This document shows positions 43,912-52,655 of a DNA stretch of 64,000 bases, one piece after another. The notes under the pieces were generated by a model, which saw only the letters and a program-made list of their open reading frames with translations, ran no database searches and was not told the origin of the DNA. A program made the translations under genes and the position numbers. The DNA comes from Chloroflexota bacterium. Its GTDB lineage: Bacteria > Chloroflexota > Dehalococcoidia > Bin125. The number at the start of each line of letters is the position of its first letter. Positions within the stretch are counted from its first letter, which is position 1. Location: contig JAPPFB010000012.1 in the NCBI GenBank assembly GCA_028875225.1, positions 1 to 64,000 of the forward strand. The letters run 5' to 3'.

Positions 43912-44784
43912 CTACGTGTCCGTGAAGTTGGGCAGGCGCTTCTCGGAGAAGGCCTTCGGACCTTCGATCGAATCGTTCATACCCTGCAGATTCTGCTCGA
44001 TCGCGGCGCCAAACTGTTGCGCCATCAAGGGCTCCATGTAGTAGCCCCGATACAGCGCCTGTTTCATGTTTCGCACTGCGCGCGGGGCCAGGTAGAGCAT
44101 GCGCCGGGCGTAGGCGAGGGCCGTCTCCATCAGCAACTCCTGCGGCACCACGCGCTGGACCCAGCCGAGCTGGTGGCAGCGTTCGGCGTCGTACTGGGTG
44201 TCGCCCCAGAGCGTGAGCTCCATCGCCGATCCGAGTCCGATCTGGCGGGTGAGCGGGATCATCCATCCGGCCCCGCCCATGTTCCAGCGCGCCTCGGCGA
44301 TGCCGACCTTCGCTTCCTCGGACATGATCCGGATGTCGCACTGCATTGCGAACATGAAGCCGCCGGCAACTGCCCAGCCGTTGATCGCGGCGATCGTCGG
44401 TTTCCACAGATTGAGCGCCTCCGACAGTGGCACGGCGCTCTTGCGCCGGTCGGGAACGTGGACCGGCGATGGTCGGCCCTCTCGCTCCGCCTCACGAGTC
44501 GCGGCCGTGTTGATCAGGTCGGCGCCGGCGCAGAACGCCCGTCCGGCGCCGGTCAAGACGGCGCAGCGGGCATTTGGGTCGTCGCGGTACTCGACGAACG
44601 CGTCGTACAACGCTTCGCCCAACCCGTCGCCGATCGAGTTCAGGCGATGGGGCCGATTCAGCGTGATCAGGTAGATCCCACCGTCCTCGAGCTTGTCGAC
44701 CTTGACGACCGGGCCAAAGGTCTCTTGCGGGGTTGAGCGGTTGTGGATCGCCGGATCGTAGGTCTCGTACTGTTGCTCGGCCAT
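43912..44784 (-). CDS. Enoyl-CoA hydratase/isomerase family protein
   Basis: This 290-residue crotonase-fold protein has GRAFCAGADLINTAATREAE, the core helix GWAVAGGFMFAMQCDIRIM and KVGIAEARWNMGGAG. By eye one hydratase glutamate (position 164 type, in IAEARW) is kept and the other is replaced by Met. The C-terminal EGPKAFSEKRLPNF is typical. It is one of three such paralogs in the window; substrate unknown. A hypothetical gene follows three bases later. Confidence 0.87.
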   Translation of the reverse strand: MAEQQYETYDPAIHNRSTPQETFGPVVKVDKLEDGGIYLITLNRPHRLNSIGDGLGEALYDAFVEYRDDPNARCAVLTGAGRAFCAGADLINTAATREAEREGRPSPVHVPDRRKSAVPLSEALNLWKPTIAAINGWAVAGGFMFAMQCDIRIMSEEAKVGIAEARWNMGGAGWMIPLTRQIGLGSAMELTLWGDTQYDAERCHQLGWVQRVVPQELLMETALAYARRMLYLAPRAVRNMKQALYRGYYMEPLMAQQFGAAIEQNLQGMNDSIEGPKAFSEKRLPNFTDT

Positions 44785-44896
44785 CGTTCTGTCCTCAAGC
44801 CGTCGATAGATTCTGTGTCTGCCTGAGCGGTATTGCTCGGCATCCGCACGATAATCTACCGTCCGAATCCACTCGAAGAATCGGAGTCAAACCGCA

Positions 44897-45511
44897 ATGA
44901 CGGATCTGGGCAACGGACAATCTCCGATCGATATCAGCGATTGGCTCGCGTCCAACGATGCGGCGCCGGAGTTCGCCTACGGCTCCAATGCATCCAGGGT
45001 CGAGCGCGTCCAGGGTCTGCCGATGATCCACTTCCATTCGGGCAGTGAGGTGCGTCTTGGAGCGGACCGCTACCGGCTGCTCCAGCTCCATTGGCACACT
45101 CCAGCCGAACACACGACTGAGGCTGAGGAGTTCGATGCCGAGCTGCACTTCGTGCATATCAATGAACAGGACGATCTGTTGGTGGTCGGCGTCGTCTATC
45201 GACTCGGCAAGACGGACGAGAACCTGCAACAAATCATCGACCAGACGCCGCCAGCAGGAGCAGAGGACGGCAAAGTACCGTCGCTGTCCGCTGGCGGCCT
45301 CGCGCCACGGTCGGACGGCTTCTATCACTACACGGGTTCGCTCACCGCGGCGCCGTTCAGCGAGCCCGTCCAGTGGTACCTGGCCCGAACCGTGAGGACA
45401 GTGTCACAGCGACAGGTCGAGCAGTTGCAATCATTGACCGGCGGTCCCAACGCTCGCGCACTCCAGGATCGGAACGAGCGCCGGATCATCTGCGTTGGCT
45501 GCTCCGAGTAG
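44897..45511 (+). CDS. Alpha-type carbonic anhydrase
   Basis: This 204-residue protein interconverts CO2 and bicarbonate. It starts almost at the family motif NGQSPIDISDW. Zinc histidines lie in LLQLHWHTPAEHT (two) and AELHFVHINE (one), and the ending VSQRQVEQLQSL fits. Bacterial alpha-class enzymes are usually exported, yet no signal peptide precedes the domain, so this one seems cytosolic unless the start is misjudged. It is followed at once by a carboxylesterase gene on the same strand. Confidence 0.9.
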   Translation: MTDLGNGQSPIDISDWLASNDAAPEFAYGSNASRVERVQGLPMIHFHSGSEVRLGADRYRLLQLHWHTPAEHTTEAEEFDAELHFVHINEQDDLLVVGVVYRLGKTDENLQQIIDQTPPAGAEDGKVPSLSAGGLAPRSDGFYHYTGSLTAAPFSEPVQWYLARTVRTVSQRQVEQLQSLTGGPNARALQDRNERRIICVGCSE

Positions 45512-45566
45512 CGACGAGCTGGCGCTACCATCGAGCCAGCTCAGCTCACTAGCGCGGACGACGAAC

Positions 45567-47099
45567 ATGCCTCCTCAGGTCAGCACATCTCTCGGCAAAC
45601 TCCAGGGCGCGGAGGATGACGGCTGCCTCGTCTTTCGCGGGGTTCCCTTCGCTGAGCCCCCAATCGGTGAACTGCGCTGGCGGCCGCCCGAGCCGATTCA
45701 GCCATGGGACAGCGTGCGCGACGCGACCGAGTTCTCAGCCTCGGCGATGCAACGGCAGGTGGCCGGCGACGTCGGCGACCTGATCGGTATTCCTGCGCAG
45801 ACGCAGTCCGAGGACTGCCTCTACCTCAACGTCTGGACGCCCGCCTGCGACGACCGCAAGCGTCCGGTGATGGTCTGGATCCACGGCGGCGGCAACACGG
45901 TCGGTTCCGGCACCCAGCCGCGCATCAATGGCCGCAAGCTGGCCATGACCGGCGATGTGGTTGTCGTGACGCTCAACTATCGTCTTGGCGTGTTCGGCTG
46001 GCTGCACGCGCCGATTCTCGGCGCCTACGGCAACGAAGGCCTGCTCGACCAGACCGCCGCGCTGTTCTGGGTCCGACGCGAGATCGAAGCCTTCGGCGGC
46101 GACCCGCAGAATGTGACCGTCTTCGGACAATCGGCCGGCGGATTCGATATCGCCCACCTGATGGCGATGCCGGCCGCGACCGGCGCCTTCGACAAGGCGA
46201 TCCCCATGAGCGGTTCGCTGATCGACACGATCACCAAGGTCGAGGCGCGCGCCGTGGCCGAACGATTCCTGATGCGTTTCGGCGGCTGGGACGATCCGGA
46301 GCGAATGCGCGGCGTCAGCGCCGAAGATCTGCTCGACTACCAGGTCGAACTGACCGGCGGTGGATTTGGCGGCGCACGGTTCGGTCCGGTGGCCGACGGG
46401 TACTCGCTCGGTCTCGACGCCGCGGCCCGAATCGGCGCCGGCATCCAGACCCGCGGCATGCCGCTGATGATTGGTCACACCAAGGACGAGTTCAACCTCT
46501 TCACCGCCGCGGCCCAGGCGGAGCGCGCGATGACCGACAACGACCTGCTCGCCGCCGCCACCGCTCCGTTCGGCGGGATGCGCGCGGCGGAGGGGGTCGA
46601 CCGCTATCAACGGGCTCGCGATGCCCGGGGCGAGGCGACCGACAACCACTCGGTCTGGAACGCGATCATGACCGACTCGATGTTCCGCATCCCGGCCGTC
46701 CGGACGGCGGAGGCTCAGGGCCGGCACACGCCCGAGGTCTGGAGCTACCGATTCGACTACCCGTCGCCAGCGCATGACGGCAAGCTCGGCAGTTGTCACT
46801 CGCTGGACATCCCCTTCGTCTGGGGCACCTACGAGGCCGAAAACATGAAACGGTTCTGCGGCGAGTCCTCGCCCGAGCTGGCTGCATTGTCCGAGACGAT
46901 GATGCGGACCTACCTCGCCTTCGCGAAGACGGGCAACCCAAACAACGAGCATCTCCCCGAATGGCCGACGTACAACCCGGCCGACCGCGCCGTGATGACC
47001 CTCAACCACGACTGCGAAGTCGTCAACGCCCCCGGAGACGAAGAGCGAGACTTCTGGGCCTCGTTAGCGCCGAGGGAGCTGTCGCGGGTGGGTGGCTAG
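45567..47099 (+). CDS. Type B carboxylesterase
   Basis: This 510-residue alpha/beta hydrolase of the carboxylesterase/para-nitrobenzyl esterase family has the oxyanion motif VWIHGGGNTVGSG, the nucleophile in TVFGQSAGGFDIAHL, the acidic residue in the KDEFNLF region and the His in GSCHSLDIPFVWG. Its start matches the family motif LGKLQG...FRGVPFAEPP. No signal peptide is present. Its TAG stop is interlocked with the stop of the convergent PIN gene (CTAG). Confidence 0.92.
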   Translation: MPPQVSTSLGKLQGAEDDGCLVFRGVPFAEPPIGELRWRPPEPIQPWDSVRDATEFSASAMQRQVAGDVGDLIGIPAQTQSEDCLYLNVWTPACDDRKRPVMVWIHGGGNTVGSGTQPRINGRKLAMTGDVVVVTLNYRLGVFGWLHAPILGAYGNEGLLDQTAALFWVRREIEAFGGDPQNVTVFGQSAGGFDIAHLMAMPAATGAFDKAIPMSGSLIDTITKVEARAVAERFLMRFGGWDDPERMRGVSAEDLLDYQVELTGGGFGGARFGPVADGYSLGLDAAARIGAGIQTRGMPLMIGHTKDEFNLFTAAAQAERAMTDNDLLAAATAPFGGMRAAEGVDRYQRARDARGEATDNHSVWNAIMTDSMFRIPAVRTAEAQGRHTPEVWSYRFDYPSPAHDGKLGSCHSLDIPFVWGTYEAENMKRFCGESSPELAALSETMMRTYLAFAKTGNPNNEHLPEWPTYNPADRAVMTLNHDCEVVNAPGDEERDFWASLAPRELSRVGG

Positions 47100-47503
47100 A
47101 CGCTGAAGAGTTCAACACCAGATCCGGATGCGACCCGAAGCAGATCTCTGTCAAGCGTCGCCAAGGGAGGACCCGTTCGCAGAGCCAACTCTAGATAGAC
47201 CGCGTCGTACAGGGTCAGGCCATGCGAAGTGGCGAGGTCGAGAGATAGCTCAATGTCGGGTGAGTCATCCAGGTGGATTGGTAGACCGCTGAGCGAGCGG
47301 ATCTGTTGTTTGGCGCGTCCAGGCTGCAACCGACCCCTTCGCTCGGCGAACAGGAGCGAATTCGCGACTTCGAAGTGCCAGTGTCGCGGAACGATCGCTC
47401 CCTCGCGATGAACCTGAGCTTGAACGGCCAACGAGCGATTGTCTTGTTCGTCTTCTAGCAACCAGCCAGTAGTGATCGACGCATCCAGAATGACCTCATT
47501 CAC
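47096..47503 (-). CDS. PIN-domain ribonuclease toxin (VapC-like)
   Basis: This 135-residue PIN protein has its acidic active-site residues in VILDASITTGWLL, HFEVANSLL, LYDAVYLELALR and ATLDRDLL. It cleaves RNA when free of antitoxin. The start overlaps the upstream antitoxin gene as ATGA. The gene ends inside the CTAG shared with the convergent carboxylesterase stop. Confidence 0.88.
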   Translation of the reverse strand: MNEVILDASITTGWLLEDEQDNRSLAVQAQVHREGAIVPRHWHFEVANSLLFAERRGRLQPGRAKQQIRSLSGLPIHLDDSPDIELSLDLATSHGLTLYDAVYLELALRTGPPLATLDRDLLRVASGSGVELFSV

Positions 47504-47799
47504 CGCTTGTGACCCTCGTGCCGCCAGGCAAGAATCTCCTCGCGCGTGGCATTCGTGGGCTCACCGTCTCTCAACTCCGCGACCCTCTCCAAGAAGAGGA
47601 GTGACTTTGAGTCCACGTCAGGCCGTTCGGTCGGCGGTGAGAACTGGGCGATGACGCGTCCTCCTTGGTGAATGAGAACGGTTTCTCCTCGCTCCACCTG
47701 CTCGAGCATCTGATCGAATCGGTGCCGCGCCACAATGGCAGGACAATATTTCACCAATTCGCAATGTTCGCCTTCTGATTCAGCCGCCATGCCGGTCAT
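47500..47799 (-). CDS. Antitoxin of the PIN module (Phd/YefM-type)
   Basis: This 99-residue protein has the Phd/YefM-like segment FDQMLEQVERGETVLIHQGG and RVIAQFSPP, with a C-terminal helical tail that would bind the PIN toxin. GGAGCAAGG precedes the ATG. Antitoxin-first order with a four-base overlap is the standard VapBC layout. An N-terminal extension of about 25 residues with two Cys is a little unusual. Confidence 0.8.
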   Translation of the reverse strand: MTGMAAESEGEHCELVKYCPAIVARHRFDQMLEQVERGETVLIHQGGRVIAQFSPPTERPDVDSKSLLFLERVAELRDGEPTNATREEILAWRHEGHKR

Positions 47800-47933
47800 C
47801 CTTGCTCCGTTGGCAACAGCCTACCTTGGTTCTCTCACCAGTGTCGTCTCTGTCGTTAGGGGCGGTGACGGCTATAGCATGCTGACTGTCGACCGACATG
47901 AGTGCGGCGACTGCCCGGAAAGGCCATTCAACC

Positions 47934-49031
47934 ATGAAAATCGAAACCGGATTCGGCGGCGGCTGGCTCGGTGGCATCCCTGAGCAAGTGAAAGCGCTCG
48001 AGGCCCGCGGCTTCGACTCCATCGTCGTGCCCGAAACCAAGCACAACTCGCTCTTCCACATGATGCTCGCGGCTGAGCACACCGAACGAGTGGAAATCTC
48101 CTCCTCGGTCACGATCGCCTTCCCGCGTACGCCGATGATCATGGCCCAGGCCGCCTGGGACATGCAGGAGCTGTCCAAGGGCCGGATCAACCTCGGACTG
48201 GGTAGCCAGGTCAAAGGACACAACGTGCGTCGTTTCGGCGGCACCTGGTCGCCGCCGGCCAAGCGCATGGAGGACTACATCAACATGATGCGAGCCGTCT
48301 GGCACTCCTGGCAGACCGGCGAGCGTCCCGAGTACATCTCCGACAACTACACCTACACGCTGATGACCCCGATGTTCGATCCGGGCCCGATTCCCTACGA
48401 CCCGCCCAAGATCTCCTTGGCCAACGTCGGTCCGCTGATGGCCCAGGTCGCCGGCGCCTGCGCCGACGGTCTGCGCCCGCACGGATTCATGACCCACAAG
48501 GTGATGATGGAGACGGTCATCCCGAATGTGGAAAAGGGCGCCAAGCGCGCTGGCCGCACACTCGATGACATCGACCTCGGCGTGGGCGGATTCATGGCCT
48601 TCGGCGAAACCGAATCGGAGGTTGAGCAATCGATCGACGGCCTGCGCCGCGCGATCTCCTTCTACGGCTCGACCCGCTCATACCACCACATCTTCGAGGC
48701 GCATGGCTTCGACTCCCTGGGTATGCAGCTGCACGAGCTCTCGCTCAAGGGCGAATGGGACAAGATGGCCGACGCCGTCAACTTCGAGGTTGCGGCCGAG
48801 ATGGCTCACGCCACCACCTGGGACGACCTGCCCAAGTACGTCAACAACAACCTCAGCTACGCCAGCCGGATCGGCCTGGGCCAGTACGTGCGTCAGGAAC
48901 AGGAAGGTCGCAGCAGCTTCGGTTACCCCGGTTCCCGAGACGGTCACGCACCGCCAACCCTGACCGAAGAGCGCCTCACCTGGCTGATGGACGAGCTGCG
49001 GCCACTGGGCGCAAATCCGATAGTGGACTGA
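47934..49031 (+). CDS. LLM-class F420-dependent oxidoreductase (TIGR03617-like)
   Basis: The protein of about 365 residues has a luciferase-like barrel: FDSIVVPETKHNSLFH, VEISSSVTIAFPRTPMIMAQ, GRINLGLGSQVKGHNVRRFG, KISLANVGPLMAQVAGACAD and the C-terminal LTWLMDELRP. The layout fits the TIGR03617 F420-type group. ATG at 47934 with GGAAAGG upstream was chosen. The substrate is unknown; together with the following CoA-transferases it suggests a catabolic cluster. Confidence 0.87.
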   Translation: MKIETGFGGGWLGGIPEQVKALEARGFDSIVVPETKHNSLFHMMLAAEHTERVEISSSVTIAFPRTPMIMAQAAWDMQELSKGRINLGLGSQVKGHNVRRFGGTWSPPAKRMEDYINMMRAVWHSWQTGERPEYISDNYTYTLMTPMFDPGPIPYDPPKISLANVGPLMAQVAGACADGLRPHGFMTHKVMMETVIPNVEKGAKRAGRTLDDIDLGVGGFMAFGETESEVEQSIDGLRRAISFYGSTRSYHHIFEAHGFDSLGMQLHELSLKGEWDKMADAVNFEVAAEMAHATTWDDLPKYVNNNLSYASRIGLGQYVRQEQEGRSSFGYPGSRDGHAPPTLTEERLTWLMDELRPLGANPIVD

Positions 49032-49040
49032 TCGAGCAGA

Positions 49041-49157
49041 GCTCCCCCTCCGGGGGAGCTGCCGCGTAGCGGCTGAGGGGGCCCGCCCGTAGCGGTCGCG
49101 ACAACCCTGAAGAGCCCCCACTGTCACTTCATGACACCTGCCCCTCTGGGGGAGGTG
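49041..49157. repeat. Two-hairpin inverted element carrying a ribosome site
   Basis: The left hairpin GCTCCCCC-TCC-GGGGGAGC (49041-49059) is followed by TGCCGCGTAGCGGCTGAGGG. The right part is an inverted, diverged copy ending in the hairpin CACCTGCCCC-TCT-GGGGGAGGTG (49135-49157). The GGAGG of the right arm lies eight bases before the ATG of the next gene and would be its Shine-Dalgarno, hidden when the hairpin forms. Confidence 0.65.
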
Positions 49158-49163
49158 TGAGAG

Positions 49164-49952
49164 ATGCACATGCCCGACCCCTACCAACAACTCATCGACG
49201 ACCTCGTCGCCGAGCAGCAATATCTCGATGCACAGCTCGCCGACCTGCCCGACGATGTCTGGCAGAACGACACGCCCTGCCGAGGTTGGATGGTCCGCGA
49301 TGTGATCGCCCATCTAGCGGAGGTCGACGAGTCCGCGACGGCTGTGGCCAGCGGCACACAACAGACAATGTCCGGCGGTGATCGATCCGAGGACGGCACG
49401 AGATCGGCCTTGCAGGACAGCTCACGCCACATGACGCGGACACAGCTGGTCGACTGGTGGCGCGCCGCTCGGAATCGAATGGAAACCGCCCTGCGAGCCC
49501 GCGATGGCCGTGATCGATTGCCCTGGGCCGGACCGCCGATGAGCGCGCGCTCCTTCGCCACGGCCCGCCTGATGGAATGCTGGTCACACGGCCTCGACGC
49601 CCTCGACGGCGCGGGCATCGAGCCGATCCACTCGGATCGACTCCAGCACATCGCCCATCTCGGCTTCATCACGAGGACCTTCGCCTATCAAACACGAGGC
49701 CTGGAGCCGAACACGGAACCGTTGAGAATTGATCTGGCTCTGCCGTCCGGCGCGAGTTGGTCGCGCGGTGACGAAGACGCTTCAAACGTCATTTCCGGCA
49801 CCGCCGTCGACTTCTGCCGAGTCGCGACCCAGCGAATCCACTACCGGGACACCGACCTCACTTACACCCCCGGAGCCGCCGAGGAGTTCCTCCAGGTCGC
49901 CCAGACCTTCGCCGGCCCACCCGGAGAAGGCCGCCCGCAGCAGAGCAACTGA
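49164..49952 (+). CDS. DinB/maleylpyruvate-isomerase-N-type protein (TIGR03084-like)
   Basis: This 262-residue protein has a four-helix metal-binding domain. Likely ligands are in VRDVIAHLAEVDESA and in RLMECWSHGLDAL, and DDVWQNDTPCRGWMVRD is typical of the mycothiol maleylpyruvate isomerase N-terminal family. The C-terminal part contains a small sterol-carrier-like domain. It lies 24 bases before the CoA-transferase pair and probably acts in the same pathway. The thiol partner, if any, is unknown. Confidence 0.8.
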   Translation: MHMPDPYQQLIDDLVAEQQYLDAQLADLPDDVWQNDTPCRGWMVRDVIAHLAEVDESATAVASGTQQTMSGGDRSEDGTRSALQDSSRHMTRTQLVDWWRAARNRMETALRARDGRDRLPWAGPPMSARSFATARLMECWSHGLDALDGAGIEPIHSDRLQHIAHLGFITRTFAYQTRGLEPNTEPLRIDLALPSGASWSRGDEDASNVISGTAVDFCRVATQRIHYRDTDLTYTPGAAEEFLQVAQTFAGPPGEGRPQQSN

Positions 49953-49976
49953 CAGACTCGCGCTACCCTGCCGCTC

Positions 49977-51215
49977 ATGCTGTCTCCCTACCGAGTCATC
50001 GACCTCACCGACGAGCGCGGCGTCCTCGCTGGACAGATGCTCGCCGACCTCGGCGCCGACGTGATCCAGGTCGAACCTCTGGCCGGATCGACCGGGCGCA
50101 GCATCGCGCCATTCTTCGCCGACCGTCCCGACCAGTCGATCTACTGGGCCGCCTACACGAGAGGAAAGAGCGGCATCACCTGCGATCTCAGCGACCCACG
50201 CGGACGCGACCTGCTCCTGCGCCTGCTCGAATCCGCGGACTTCCTCATCGAGTCGTCCGACGTCGGCGTAATGGCCGAGCTCGGGCTGGACTACGAGACC
50301 CTGCGCGACCGATTCCCGCGACTGATTTACACCTCGATCAGCGCTTTCGGCCAGACTGGCCCGAAGGCGCATTATGTCGGCTCCGATCTCGCCATCTGGG
50401 CCGCAGGCACGCCGCTGTTGATGAGCGGCGACGATGATCGCGCTCCCGTGCGGATCTCCCAGCCGCAGGCCTGGGGCCACGCCTCCGGCGACGCCGCCGG
50501 CGGCTCGATGCTGGCCCTGCATGCCCGTCACCAGACCGGACGCGGACAGCACGTCGATGTCTCGGCGCAGGTCTCGGCGGCGCAGGCGACGCTGGCCCAG
50601 GTGCTCGCCTACCAGCTGGGGGCGGCCGACCCCGAGCGCTACGGCGGCGGAGTCAAGATTCGCGGCCAGGCGATCCGCGGCACGGCCGACGTGGCCGACG
50701 GTTACATCGTGCTGCTCATGGGTCCGGGACCGGCGGTCGGGCACTTCGCCAACCACGCCGTCAAGTGGCTGGTCGACATCGGCGCGGCGGAACCGGAGCT
50801 GCTGGACGAAGATCTCGTCACCTACGCCGATCGTGTCGCAGCCGGCAAGGCGGACCCGGCGCTCTTCCCCCGCATCCAGGACATCATGCGCGCAGCCGTG
50901 GCGACCCGCACCAAGCAGGAAATGCTCGACATCTCGATCGAGTACGACTTGTTGCTCGCGCCCGTGCTCGACATCGTCGACCTCGGAGACAGCCCGCAAC
51001 TCGATCATCGCGGCTTCTGGCAGGAGATTGAGCACGCCGATGGCCGCCGCGTCACCTATCCGGGACCGCCCCTGAACATCCTGGTCGATGGTCAACAACA
51101 GGGCATTTGTCGGCGTCCCCCGCCCGAGCTCGGCCAGCACAACGACGAAATCTACGGCGAACTGGGACTCAGCCCCGCCGAGATCGATCGCCTACGTTCG
51201 GAGGGCGCCATATGA
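49977..51215 (+). CDS. CaiB/BaiF CoA-transferase family III, subunit without catalytic Asp
   Basis: This 412-residue family III CoA-transferase has VLAGQMLADLGADVIQVEPL and FSAFGQTGP-like ISAFGQTGPKAHY. The C-terminal half carries HQTGRGQHVDVSAQVSAAQA. Aligning its TGRGQ motif to formyl-CoA transferase, the position of the catalytic Asp169 falls on Trp (QPQAWGHASGD), so this chain seems catalytically incomplete. Its stop codon overlaps the start of the next gene, which keeps the Asp. The two are probably subunits of one heteromeric enzyme. Confidence 0.88.
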   Translation: MLSPYRVIDLTDERGVLAGQMLADLGADVIQVEPLAGSTGRSIAPFFADRPDQSIYWAAYTRGKSGITCDLSDPRGRDLLLRLLESADFLIESSDVGVMAELGLDYETLRDRFPRLIYTSISAFGQTGPKAHYVGSDLAIWAAGTPLLMSGDDDRAPVRISQPQAWGHASGDAAGGSMLALHARHQTGRGQHVDVSAQVSAAQATLAQVLAYQLGAADPERYGGGVKIRGQAIRGTADVADGYIVLLMGPGPAVGHFANHAVKWLVDIGAAEPELLDEDLVTYADRVAAGKADPALFPRIQDIMRAAVATRTKQEMLDISIEYDLLLAPVLDIVDLGDSPQLDHRGFWQEIEHADGRRVTYPGPPLNILVDGQQQGICRRPPPELGQHNDEIYGELGLSPAEIDRLRSEGAI

Positions 51216-52432
51216 CGCTGCCCCAGGGCACGGGCCCGCTGGCCGGGGTGAACGTCCTCGACCTCAGTTGGATCGTGGCCGGACCGACCGTCGGTCGGGC
51301 GATGGCCGACTACGGCGCGACCGTCATCCGAGTGGAATCCCCGACCCGAATCGACACGGCTCGCGTCGTTGGCCCCTTCCACGCCGACGAACCCGGCGTC
51401 GAGAACTCCGGGCTCTACGGCAATGTCAACGCGGGCAAGTGGGGATTAACGCTCGATCTGCGCGTGCCCGAAGCGCAATCAATCTTCCGCCGCCTGGCCG
51501 TCTGGGCCGACATCGTCTGCGAGTCGTTTACCGCAGGCGTGCTCGCTCGCTGGCAGCTCGACTACGCCCACCTCCGCGAACTCAAGCCCGAGCTGATCAT
51601 GCTCAGCAGCACCCTGCTCGGTCAGAACGGCCCCTACAACCAGGTCAGCGGATTCGGCAGCCAGGGCGCAGGCATGGCCGGGATCCAGGATCTCGCCGGC
51701 TGGCCCGACCGCGCGCCGGCCGGTCCCTTCGGGCCCTACACCGACTACCCGGCCCCGCGCTTCGCCCTGACCGCGCTGCTGGCCGCGCTCGACCATCGCA
51801 ATCGCACCGGCGAAGGCGTCTTTATCGACCAAGCGCAAGCCGAAAGCAGCATGCAGCTGCTCGCTCCCGCCCTCATCGATTACAAGAACGGCGGACCGGC
51901 CCTCCAGCGCCGAGGCAACGACGATCCGCAGATGTACCCCCACGGCGTGTTTCCCTGCCTCGTGCCCGAAGGCCGCGAGGAATCCTGGGTCGCCATCGCC
52001 GTCGCCTCCGACGAACAATGGACTCGACTCGCCGAGTGGCTCGACGCAGACGCCTCGCTCTCACTCGATCAGCGCCGGCAACAGCAGCCGGAGATCGAGG
52101 CCGCCTTGAGCCATTGGACATCAAGCCGCTCGGCAGCGGAGGTCGAGGAAACCCTCCAGGCCGCCGGCATCGCCTCCCACCGCCTCGCAACCACCGAGGA
52201 CGCCGCCAACGATCCGCAGCTCGCCCACCGCAACCACTTCCGCCGCCTGCCCCATTCCCTCCACGGCGAGACCGTCGTCGAAGGCCCGCGCTACATCCTC
52301 TCCGAGACGCCCATCGATCCCGCCCGACCCGCGCCGCAGTACGGCGAACACAACGAACTCATCCTGCGAGACGTGCTCGGGCTGAGCGACAGTGAAATCG
52401 GCGAGCTGGCGGCTTCAGGGGCTCTCAGTTAA
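51212..52432 (+). CDS. CaiB/BaiF CoA-transferase family III, catalytic subunit
   Basis: This 406-residue family III CoA-transferase has VLDLSWIVAGPTVGRAMADY, the LDLRVPEAQSIFRRL segment and NRTGEGVFIDQAQAESS. The catalytic Asp is D178 in GPYTDYPAP, ten residues ahead of the helix start as in formyl-CoA transferase. ATG overlaps the previous stop as ATGA. It moves CoA between carboxylates, probably activating an acid for beta-oxidation-like degradation. The combination with an Asp-less upstream partner mirrors the fused protein at 59518-62082. Confidence 0.9.
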   Translation: MTLPQGTGPLAGVNVLDLSWIVAGPTVGRAMADYGATVIRVESPTRIDTARVVGPFHADEPGVENSGLYGNVNAGKWGLTLDLRVPEAQSIFRRLAVWADIVCESFTAGVLARWQLDYAHLRELKPELIMLSSTLLGQNGPYNQVSGFGSQGAGMAGIQDLAGWPDRAPAGPFGPYTDYPAPRFALTALLAALDHRNRTGEGVFIDQAQAESSMQLLAPALIDYKNGGPALQRRGNDDPQMYPHGVFPCLVPEGREESWVAIAVASDEQWTRLAEWLDADASLSLDQRRQQQPEIEAALSHWTSSRSAAEVEETLQAAGIASHRLATTEDAANDPQLAHRNHFRRLPHSLHGETVVEGPRYILSETPIDPARPAPQYGEHNELILRDVLGLSDSEIGELAASGALS

Positions 52433-52471
52433 GCCGAGCACGATCGAATCGAAGGCAGCCACAGACTCTGT

Positions 52472-52637
52472 TGCCCCGTGCTTGACACGGGGCCTAGAGC
52501 ACGTCCATTGCTAGCCAGACGAAGCCATCATCGGCTCAGCTGCAGAGCGCAGACTTCCACTTCCATGTCTGGGGAAACGGCAAACATCACTCCCCGCGCT
52601 TTGTTTGCAGACTGGGCCCCGCGTCAAGCGCGGGGCG
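52472..52637. repeat. MITE-like element with hairpin termini, copy 2
   Basis: The left hairpin GCCCCGTG-CTTGA-CACGGGGC (52473-52493) and the right hairpin GCCCCGCG-TCAAG-CGCGGGGC (52616-52636) are inverted relative to each other, the loops being CTTGA and its complement. About 120 bases lie between, without a gene. The design matches the element at 27331-27507. Confidence 0.7.
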
Positions 52638-52655
52638 ACGAAGGACTTGTGTGCA

